The notes below the pieces were generated by a model, which did no database searches, was not told the DNA's origin, and saw only the letters and a program-made list of their open reading frames with translations. Source: Aquimarina sp. (GTDB taxonomy: Bacteria > Bacteroidota > Bacteroidia > Flavobacteriales > Flavobacteriaceae). From it: DNA of 18,974 bases. Position 1 is the first letter of the stretch, and the number at the start of each line of letters is the position of its first letter. This document shows positions 9,701 through 16,800 of the stretch, in pieces. Location of the stretch: the NCBI GenBank assembly GCA_002697475.1, contig NZVW01000136.1, positions 1-18,974 of the forward strand, in the 5' to 3' direction. Position numbers and translations under genes: made by a program.

Positions 9701-9813
9701 GTGCATCAAATCATGTAGATGTTAGTTTGCTGAACTCAGGAATGTACATCGTCGAGATTAAAGACCTTAAAACGAATACAAAGATTCAGAAGCATTTAGT
9801 CATAAACAAATAA
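6706..9813 (+). CDS. GH5 (GH5_7-like) beta-mannanase with Ig, CBM3, PKD2, CBM3 and T9SS domain
   Basis: A predicted surface or secreted endo-beta-1,4-mannanase bound to cellulose. Residues 1-20 are a signal peptide. The GH5 barrel spans about 25-380, with acid E209 in WELMNEPR and nucleophile E318 in YIGEFN. The N-terminal part (ANVYDFFTYG, RIWGFSHE) looks like subfamily GH5_7, though an endoglucanase cannot be excluded. A Big_17-type Ig domain (388-475) follows, then CBM3 (480-626), two PKD domains (632-715, 717-803), a second CBM3 (806-949) and the T9SS sorting domain (960-1035, PNPANKY). The second CBM3 keeps D861, R906 and W912 at positions matching the planar cellulose-binding strip of CipA CBM3a (D56, R112, W118), with Trp in place of H57. 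The first CBM3 keeps the Asp and Trp but seems to lack the Arg. The gene lies 66 bases after the cellulase gene and is likely co-transcribed with it, attenuated by the hairpin between them. Confidence 0.9.
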   Translation: MKYKITTFLLCLLSMLNMYAQLDSPPGFVYTEGKQFMLDGRPFYFSGANVYDFFTYGSSSGDIETQFMDKDRIDEHMRRLYLNGIRVIRIWGFSHEDWHGFEPQKGVYSEAQFSLFDYVVKSAEANGLKLIIALENYWNDYGGIKDRLKWEGIDVEGAGTHDQGQFFTNASAVQGYKDYVEYFLTRVNHYDGVEYRNDPTILAWELMNEPRYQGFGDDLTSDTLRAWVDDMGEFIKSLDSNHLLSTGLEAHGTKYGFGGDEGNDFIKIHQSPYIDFASAHPYIRESWSNFTLEETLKLVCQWADESHQILKKPLYIGEFNVEIQERYEWWEEMYGFIEEKKIGASAFWWFPDNNTPRDKFGVFEGDVELAIYKEHAYKMEDMSGGETIYLSLVSPKSGDKYVSGSEVHIEANLINETNAVQKVEFYADGVLLGEDTIAPFELDVDNLPDGEYLITSVATGKNGIIKTSSPRKIQIGGEGILELLYKDASEAVVSNIIKPHFILKNNSSTDVAYEDLSIRYWFDTEDDIALNFFTDYVVLGANKLNGKFVAIDEDSKYLEITFDSSAGLLGSFENSGRMETKIANSNWSDMDQSNDYSFNPTNKDFATSTVVGLYLKGKLISGIEPDGSSNIPPVAILEASIVSGDAPLLIDFDGSSSTDADGDALTYLWDFGNGDTTEEALATYEFVQPGSYEVTLTVHDGRASATAATTITVNATEVIADFIVDKTQGVAPLTINFDASSSYNPAPGLLTYDWDFGDGTIAEGEQVAHAYMSSGVFIAMLTVTNYEGKSDTKSVDITVTEEPSGELILQYRNGGSNPSDNMINPHIQIINQGSTAVAYNDLSVRYWFTSEENSNLNFWCDWAQFGSGFVNGTFGQQNGMDYLEITFVSGAGAIASGQNSGPIQGRFAKANWSNFDETNDYSFNAKLTTYAVHQDITLYQNGNLIFGQEPSQSNGFSSAEQFYLFPNPANKYVNVEKTTGLKDFTVKVIDIYGNVVSDSASNHVDVSLLNSGMYIVEIKDLKTNTKIQKHLVINK

Positions 9814-9824
9814 TACATAACTAT

Positions 9825-9870
9825 TTAGAAATAGAGTATAGGTAAAACTATTCATAGACTTTATTTCTAA
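9825..9870 (+). repeat. Inverted repeat in the gap between the GH5-CBM3 and GH5-GH8 genes
   Basis: TTAGAAATA (9825-9833) is the exact reverse complement of TATTTCTAA (9862-9870). The inner sequence can extend the stem imperfectly through an ATAG/CTAT pair. It is followed by TAAAAAAC, not a U-tract. Its position matches that of the hairpin in the previous gap, so an mRNA processing or partial termination role is plausible. Confidence 0.4.
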
Positions 9871-9885
9871 TAAAAAACTAAAGAG

Positions 9886-12800
9886 ATGAAATATACTAAT
9901 AAAATATTGTGGGTCATGCTACTATTCTGTAGCATAATCTTCGGACAACAGCAAAATTTCCTTTCCGTATCCGGAAATAAATTAATAGACAGTAGGGGGC
10001 AAGAAGTCAGATTGACCGGGTTAAATTGGTTTGGATTTGAAACCTCAGTTTATACGGTTCATGGAATATGGACCAGAGACACTAAAAGTGTATTAGAACA
10101 AATAAAAGATTTGGGATTCAATACTATAAGAATACCCTGGTGCAATGAAATGCTTAATCCCGAAGCATCGATTACAATACCTTCTTATGGTTCTGATGCA
10201 TATACGGGAGTATCTCCTATGAACGAAGAAGAATCTAAGTTAACCAAACCTATAGAGTTACTTGATGTCATTGTTAAATGGTGTCAGGAAAATGATCTTA
10301 AAATAATCCTGGATAATCACTCCAGAGCAGCAGATGGTTATCTTGTAGAAGGTTTATGGTATACTGATGCCTACCCGGAAGAGAGATGGATAAATGACTG
10401 GAAGTTTATGGCTGATCGTTATAAAAACTATTCAGCAGTAGTAGGAATGGATTTAAATAATGAACCCCACAGTGCTACTTGGGGAGCTAATAATGTTACT
10501 ACTGATTGGAACAAAGCAGCAGAGCGATGTGGTAATGCTATATTAGAGATTAACCCTAATGTATTGATTATTGTTGAGGGAGTTGGAGAATTTCAGGGTG
10601 ATTCCTATTGGTGGGGCGGTCAGTTAAAAGGAGCTGCCCAGTATCCGGTAGTACTTTCTGACCCTTCAAAATTGATGTATTCTGCACACGAGTATGGTCC
10701 GGAAGTAGCACAACAGGATTGGTTTACTGCCTCAGATTTCCCTGATAATATGCCGGGCATTTGGCAAGAGAACTTTCATTATTTATATGAAAATGAGACT
10801 TCTCCAATTTTTGTTGGTGAATTTGGGATAAAAGATCAGGATGCTTTTGGAGGTATAGCATATACCTGGTTTATAGAATGGATGGACTTTATGGGAGGAA
10901 TTTATTCCTGGACATTCTGGACATTAAATCCTAACTCAGGGGATACCGGAGGAATATTAAAAGATGATTGGTCTTCTGTCAATGAGTGGAAGATGGATGT
11001 AATAAGGCCTAATTTTGCACCTTTTATTCCTAATGTTATTGGCGATGGAGGAAGTAATAATCCGCCGATAGCTGAACTGACGACTGATGTAAATGCAGGT
11101 ATAGCTCCATTAACGGTGCAATTTGATGCATCTGGATCATCTGATCCTGATGGTGATAGTCTAACATACTTCTGGGATTTTGGAGATGGTACGACTACTA
11201 CAGGAATTTCTGTAAGCCACGGCTTTGAATCAACAGGTACTTATAATGTTAGTCTGTCAGTGAGTGATGGACAATTATCTGATACTGCTATGGTAACAAT
11301 TACTGTAACTGATGGAGATACTACAAGACCTGCACCGGTTATTCCTGATCAACCATCATTTGTTACGGATCAATATAGAAATATGTTTGTGGAGTCCGGT
11401 AAATCATCTGTTGCGGTAGTGGGTAAACTGAATCAAATATGGAATCATTATTTTGTAAACGGAGATTTAGATAGCGAAAGGCTGTATTATGAAACAGGAT
11501 CAGATATGGCTTATATCTTGGATACAGGTAATGATGATATCAGATCTGAAGGGATGTCCTACGGAATGATGATCTGTGTTCAGCTGGATAAAAAAGAAGA
11601 GTTTGACAGGTTATGGAAATTTGCAAAAACGTATAGTCAGCATAAACCTGGTACGGCGAGGGAAGGTTTGTTTTCTTGGCAGGTTAACAGAACTGATTTT
11701 TCTATGATGGATCAGAATTCCGCTTCAGATGGAGAGGAATACTTTGTTACGGCATTATTTTTTGCGGATGCAAGGTGGGGTAGCCGTGTTGATGGAGATT
11801 TTGATCCGGAAAAAGATGTCTTTGATTACAGGGCTCAAGCCAACTATATTTTGGATAATATGCTAAATAAGGCTGATTCAGATAGCGGGCAATGTCCTTC
11901 AAATATGGTAAATCTTAACGAAAAGCAAATCGTTTTTACACCTTGTGGTACGGCTGCTACTTTTACAGACCCTTCATATCATCTTCCTGGTTTTTATGAG
12001 ATCTGGGCATTATACGCAGATAACAATAATGATCTATGGTCAGATATGGCAACGACAAGTCGGACCTATCTTTTACCAAGGGCGGCACATCCTGTAACAG
12101 GTTTAATTCCTGATTATTCAGAGTTTGATGGTACACCAAAGGAGATTGGATCACACGCTAATTTTGAGTTTGATGCCTGGCGAAATATTATGAATATGAG
12201 CTTTGATTTTGCTTGGTTTCAGAAGGAGAAAGAAAATATTCAGCCTATCATTAACAAGCAGATTGATTTCTTTAAAGACAAGCCTAATTATCCAGGTTTA
12301 TGGACATTAGACGGAACTCCCAGAAACTCAGATCATAACCCTGGTTTGGTAGCGTGTAATGCAGTTGGGAGTTTAGCACTCGCTGATGCTAAAGTTTGGT
12401 CTTTTGTAGATGAACTTTTTGAAATGTCAATACCGTCAGGTAAGTATAGATATTATGATGGATTATTGTATATGATGAGCTATATGCATTTAGCAGGAGC
12501 TTATAAAATTTACAAGCCTGATACCAATATAAATCAGTCACCGGTAGCAGAATTTACAGCCACTCCCGCAACGGGATCAATACCGCTAACGGTTCAATTT
12601 GATGCTTCTGGATCATCTGACCCTGATGGAGATAGTCTTACATACTTCTGGAATTTTGGAGATGGGAATACAGCTGTAGGTTTAACTACAACGCATAAGT
12701 ATACTATTGCAGGAAGCTTTACGGTCACGTTAACCGTAACTGATACTAAAGGGAATACTGATACCTTACGTAAGGAGATTACAGCCACAGGACCAGGAGG

Positions 12801-13467
12801 AGGTAATGATTGTACTTTTGGTGTACCATTAAGTACCGCTTTACCCACAATAAGTAACTCCTCTTATACTAATGTTTATGTATTTGGTAATGGTCCTGAT
12901 CTTAGTAATATTACCAATTTTGTGATTAATTGGGATTTGCAAAATAATGGTTTATGGCAGTTGTCAATGAATACGAATAACGGTCAACCAAGCTGGTGGG
13001 TTAATTTGCTTCAGAGCGTAACCAATCAAACTTTCAATAGTAATGCTCCATCAATTACTTTATCAGGTACAGGCATACCTCTATTAGATGGAGCTTATGA
13101 TGTTACCTTAGATGGAGATAATTTTGTGATGGTTTCAAAATTAGGAGACTTTACTATCTATTTTAGTAATTCTGCACCTCCTAACTGTTCTGATAGAGCG
13201 AATAAGTTACAGCTTTCTAATCAACAGCTGAAAGTTTCACTATATCCTAATCCGGTCAAAGGAAGATTTGTGATAGAAGGTAATGGTGATTTAACAGGTT
13301 CTACTATTGATATTTATAATATTCTGGGTAAAAAGGTGATGTCTAAGTCTAACGTAATTTTTAGTAAATCTATAGGTGTAAATATATCAAGCCTTACTAA
13401 AGGGATTTACTTTGTAAAAATCAATAATGATACGATTTCAAGAACCTTTAAAATAGAAAAACTATGA
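9886..13467 (+). CDS. GH5_1 endoglucanase fused to a GH8 (Rex-like) enzyme, T9SS-secreted
   Basis: A bifunctional cell-wall hydrolase. Residues 1-20 are a signal peptide. The N-terminal GH5 (about 22-383) resembles Acidothermus E1-type GH5_1: LTGLNWFGFET near the start, acid E193 in DLNNEPH and nucleophile E312 in VGEFG. A PKD domain (393-477) leads to GH8 (about 482-879), with probable acid E555 in SEGMSYGMM, D615 in ASDGEE and candidate base D763 in EFDAWR. The GH8 resembles the reducing-end xylose-releasing exo-oligoxylanase (Rex) branch, so it may trim xylo-oligosaccharides, but endoglucanase or chitosanase activity is not excluded by sequence alone. A second PKD (885-970), the unassigned Cys-bracketed module (976-1101) and a T9SS domain (1106-1193, YPNPVKG) complete it. 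The gene is 72 bases after the mannanase gene and is probably the last gene of the cellulose block. Confidence 0.9.
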   Translation: MKYTNKILWVMLLFCSIIFGQQQNFLSVSGNKLIDSRGQEVRLTGLNWFGFETSVYTVHGIWTRDTKSVLEQIKDLGFNTIRIPWCNEMLNPEASITIPSYGSDAYTGVSPMNEEESKLTKPIELLDVIVKWCQENDLKIILDNHSRAADGYLVEGLWYTDAYPEERWINDWKFMADRYKNYSAVVGMDLNNEPHSATWGANNVTTDWNKAAERCGNAILEINPNVLIIVEGVGEFQGDSYWWGGQLKGAAQYPVVLSDPSKLMYSAHEYGPEVAQQDWFTASDFPDNMPGIWQENFHYLYENETSPIFVGEFGIKDQDAFGGIAYTWFIEWMDFMGGIYSWTFWTLNPNSGDTGGILKDDWSSVNEWKMDVIRPNFAPFIPNVIGDGGSNNPPIAELTTDVNAGIAPLTVQFDASGSSDPDGDSLTYFWDFGDGTTTTGISVSHGFESTGTYNVSLSVSDGQLSDTAMVTITVTDGDTTRPAPVIPDQPSFVTDQYRNMFVESGKSSVAVVGKLNQIWNHYFVNGDLDSERLYYETGSDMAYILDTGNDDIRSEGMSYGMMICVQLDKKEEFDRLWKFAKTYSQHKPGTAREGLFSWQVNRTDFSMMDQNSASDGEEYFVTALFFADARWGSRVDGDFDPEKDVFDYRAQANYILDNMLNKADSDSGQCPSNMVNLNEKQIVFTPCGTAATFTDPSYHLPGFYEIWALYADNNNDLWSDMATTSRTYLLPRAAHPVTGLIPDYSEFDGTPKEIGSHANFEFDAWRNIMNMSFDFAWFQKEKENIQPIINKQIDFFKDKPNYPGLWTLDGTPRNSDHNPGLVACNAVGSLALADAKVWSFVDELFEMSIPSGKYRYYDGLLYMMSYMHLAGAYKIYKPDTNINQSPVAEFTATPATGSIPLTVQFDASGSSDPDGDSLTYFWNFGDGNTAVGLTTTHKYTIAGSFTVTLTVTDTKGNTDTLRKEITATGPGGGNDCTFGVPLSTALPTISNSSYTNVYVFGNGPDLSNITNFVINWDLQNNGLWQLSMNTNNGQPSWWVNLLQSVTNQTFNSNAPSITLSGTGIPLLDGAYDVTLDGDNFVMVSKLGDFTIYFSNSAPPNCSDRANKLQLSNQQLKVSLYPNPVKGRFVIEGNGDLTGSTIDIYNILGKKVMSKSNVIFSKSIGVNISSLTKGIYFVKINNDTISRTFKIEKL
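11113..11190 (+). repeat. PKD core repeat, copy A (pairs with 12589-12666)
   Basis: These 78 bases encode 26 residues of the first PKD domain. They differ at seven positions from 12589-12666 in the second PKD of the same gene. Six changes are synonymous and one is Asp to Asn (WDFGDG versus WNFGDG). This indicates intragenic duplication or gene conversion of the PKD core. Confidence 0.8.
12589..12666 (+). repeat. PKD core repeat, copy B (pairs with 11113-11190)
   Basis: The second copy of the 26-residue PKD core, flanking GH8 on its C-terminal side, so near-identical PKD cores bracket the GH8 domain. The flanking parts of the two PKD domains are clearly more diverged than the core. Confidence 0.8.
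12811..13188 (+). other. Unassigned 126-residue Cys-bracketed module, copy 2 (within the GH5-GH8 protein)
   Basis: Residues 976-1101, from C976 to C1101, the same length as copy 1 in the GH9/GH48 protein. The conserved core (NFVINWDLQNNGL, SMNTNNG, PSWW, LDG, FTIYF) is shared. The two terminal cysteines probably form a disulfide. Here it sits between a PKD domain and the T9SS domain, so it is not tied to one type of catalytic neighbour. Confidence 0.6.
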
Positions 13468-13479
13468 TATAAATAATTA

Positions 13480-13569
13480 AACCTATTGCGTATTGTAAAT
13501 CAATAGAATATATAAGGTCTTCGATTTGTCTAATGACGTTATAAATTGACAATCAATACGCAGTAGGTT
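13480..13569. repeat. 90-base element bounded by 16-base imperfect inverted repeats
   Basis: AACCTATTGCGTATTG (13480-13495) and the reverse complement of CAATACGCAGTAGGTT (13554-13569) match at 15 of 16 bases. Beyond this, each arm continues into an ATTG-N5-CAAT mini-dyad. It starts 13 bases after the stop codon of the GH5-GH8 gene. It may be a transcript-end structure, an operator pair or a small miniature inverted-repeat element. I see no clear target-site duplication. Confidence 0.55.
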
Positions 13570-13608
13570 ACTCAACTCTAAAGTTTACCTGGAGATATGT
13601 AATGCTAT

Positions 13609-13635
13609 TGACTAGTAAAATTCCTCAAATACTAG
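13609..13635. promoter_or_regulatory. CTAGTA/TACTAG dyad, candidate operator of the fourth gene
   Basis: CTAGTA (13612-13617) and TACTAG (13630-13635) are exact reverse complements separated by 12 bases. The left half lies in TGACTAGTA, which also occurs at 502-510 before the first gene, again followed by a TACTA half-site. The spacing of the half-sites differs between the two places, which weakens the case for one regulator. Confidence 0.25.
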
Positions 13636-13836
13636 CGTTTTAACCGCGAATTCTTACTACATCCTTACGCATTATAATACGTCCGGAAGCTGATTAGCTT
13701 AAGGTGTTACTTTTACGTTGATTTTTTTTAACATCTGTTAATCAGACTGTCGTTTTTGCCATCTATCCCCCCATAACTTCGACAGTTGGCAATTAGCAGG
13801 ACAAGTTCACTAATTCATTTATTAATTTATTTAAGT

Positions 13837-16800
13837 ATGAAATTTGCAAAACACAAATTACTAATTGCAGTTTTTCTTCTTGGGCTAATTACATATGCTC
13901 AGACCCCGGAAGGAGAATTAAAGAGATGGCACAAAGTCACATTGACTTTTAATGGTCCTAATACCTCAGAGACCGCAAGCCCCAACCCGTTTTCGGATTA
14001 TAATTTAGAGGTAACATTTACTCACACCGGTAGTAACCGAAGTTTTAAAGTTCCTGGTTATTTTGCAGCCTGTGGTAATGCAGAGAACAACAGCTGTGCG
14101 TCAGGTAACAAATGGCGTGTACATTTTGCTCCAGATCAAACTGGTACCTGGAACTGGTCAGCATCCTTTAAGAGTGGAACTAACGTAGCTATAAACGGAG
14201 GTGGTTCTGCAGCAGGATTTATGCACGGTGCTACAGGTTCATTTTCTGTAGCAGAGTCTGATAAGTCCGGGAGAGATTACAGAAGTAAAGGTTTAGGTAG
14301 ATTAACCTATGTAGGTCAGCATTACTTAAGACATACCGGTACTGATCCTTCTAATCCTAATGGTCCTTGGTTTGTTAAGGCAGGAGCTGATTCTCCTGAA
14401 AATGCATTTAATTATGTAGATTTTGATGCTACGCCAAGCTATAACAACAATCTTAACAAGATAGGAAGTAAAACCTGGCAACCACACCAAAGAGATTATG
14501 TAGCTGCTGATGCATCTTCATATACCTGGGCTAGTGGTAAAGGAACTGAAATTTTAGGAATGGTTAATTACCTATCCGGACAAGGTGCCAATGTGGTTTC
14601 TTTCTTAACCTGGAATACATCAGGAGATGGAGGAGCTGTTTTTCCACATGTTCTAAAAGTTTCAGAGCAGGAGTATGGTAATACAGCCAGAGGCCAGCAA
14701 TGGAGTAAAGTTCATCATGATAGATTTGATGTTTCTAAAATGGCGCAGTGGGAAAAAGTGATGGAATATGCTGATAAAAAAGGAGTGTATTTACATTTCA
14801 AAACCATGGAAACAGAGAATGATAATTTAATGGATGGTAATACCTTTGGTAGAGAACGTAAATTGTATTATCGTGAGCTTATAGCCAGATTCGGTCATCA
14901 CTTAGCATTAAACTGGAATTTGACTGAGGAAACTACACTACCTGATAATGTAGTTAAGCAAACGGCCAATTACATTAAAAATGTAGACCCTTACGATCAT
15001 CATATTGTCATACATACTTATCCTGGTCAACAGGATCAAAGGTACAATCCTTTATTAGGTAGTGCTTCTGAATTAACAGGTGCATCTATACAAACGGATA
15101 AGAATAAGGTGCATAATGATGTGAAGAGATGGTTAGAAAAGTCTAGAAATGCAGGTAAAAAATGGGTAGTTGCTAATGACGAGCAAGGTAGTGCTACTGT
15201 TGGAGTAAGAGTATCTGATAAAGAAGTACGTGATAAAGTGCTTTGGGGGACATTGCTAGCCGGAGGAACAGGCGTTGAATACTACAGTGGATATACCAAT
15301 GATGATGGAGATATCAATGGTAATGACCATAGAAAAAGAGGAAATAAGTACAAAGAAGGTGGATATGCATTAAACTTCTTCAATACCTATTTACAGTCAG
15401 ATATGGTTGCCATGGTTAGTGCAGATGAGGTTACTAATGATAATGCGGACTATGTATTTGCTAAAGCAGGAGAAGTGTATGCTATTTACAGACCTAACGG
15501 AGGGTCAACTGGCCTTAGTTTACCAACAGGTAATGGTTCCTATGACGTACAGTGGTTTAACCCTAGAAGCGGAGGTGATTTAACTGCTAAGCAAACCTTA
15601 GGTAATAATCTTGTAGCTCCTGATAATAATGATTGGGTAGCATTGATTAAAAAGAAAGATGGAAATGGCGACGGAGATAATGGTGGCGATGGCGACTGTG
15701 TTGCTTTAGAGCAAAATGGAGTAGTAGCTGTAGAAGCTGAACATTTTGAAAGTCAATCAAAAACTAATGACCGTCAGTGGTATGTATTAAATGGTTCAGG
15801 GAATTTCCCTACACCTGATCCAGATCCTAGCCACCATAATGGAGCAAGTGAAGGGGGTTACTTAGAAATATTACCAGATACACGAGTTACACATGCTGAT
15901 CCTCTACAAAATGGAGTAAATTTCAGTAATTCTGCAGGAAATGTGGCTATTATTAATTACAAGGTTAAGTTTACTACTCCTGGTAAATATTTTGTATGGG
16001 TAAGAGCATATTCTACAGGTACTGAAGATAACGGAGTTCATGTGGGAATTAATGGCACCTGGCCTGCATCAGGTCAAAGAATGCAATGGTGTGACGGTAA
16101 AAATCAGTGGACATGGGAAAGTAAGCAGAGAACCGATGCTAATCACTGTGGAGAACCACAAAAGATCTTTATCAATGTACCATCTGCCGGAGTACATACC
16201 ATTTCTTTCTCTATGAGAGAAGACGGATTCGAAATGGATAAGTTCGTATTGTCTAAAGCTTATACTAAACCAACAGGAACAGGTCCTACAGAAGTATTAA
16301 CTGATTGTGGAGATCAAAATAGCGCTCCTCAGGTTTCTGTTACTGCTCCAACAAATAATGCATCTTATGGTATAAACGAACAATTTGCATTAAAAGCAAA
16401 TGCTTCTGATAGTGATGGAAGTGTGGCTAAAGTAGAGTTCTTCATTAACGGAAGCTTAGTAGCTACAGAAAATACTGCACCTTATGAAACGACAACTTCA
16501 ATTAATGTTGTAGGATCTTATGATATAACTGCTGTTGCTACAGATAATGATGGTACTACAAAAACTTCGTCAATTGTTAAAGTAACTATTGAAGATGATA
16601 GTAACCCACCTACAGGAACTATAATAATACCTGGTAATTTTGAAGCTGAAAACTTTACAGCTAAATCCGGAGCTGTTAAGGTTGAAGATACTCCTGGCTC
16701 TCCCGGACAAAATATTGGTTTCATAAGAAATAATGATTACACAGAGTATAATGTCAATGTTAGCAGTGCAGGTAAATACGCTTTTGACTTCTTTGCATCC

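Larger units (their letters stand above)
13468..13836. other. 369-base intergenic region with hairpins, probable promoter of the second block
   Basis: No gene is evident here. It contains a 16-base inverted repeat (listed separately), a CTAGTA/TACTAG dyad at 13612-13635, a short hairpin AAGCT-GATT-AGCTT at 13687-13700 and TTAAC-ATCT-GTTAA at 13728-13741. A TATAAT occurs at 13673-13678 without a matching upstream element. The length and the density of dyads suggest that the transcript of the first three genes ends here and that the fourth gene has its own regulated promoter. Confidence 0.5.

Noticed and set aside
13786..13836. Upstream extension of the DUF5060 gene from a TTG start
   Set aside because: The extension would place 17 residues before a well-formed signal peptide that begins at ATG 13837, so the ATG is the more likely start.
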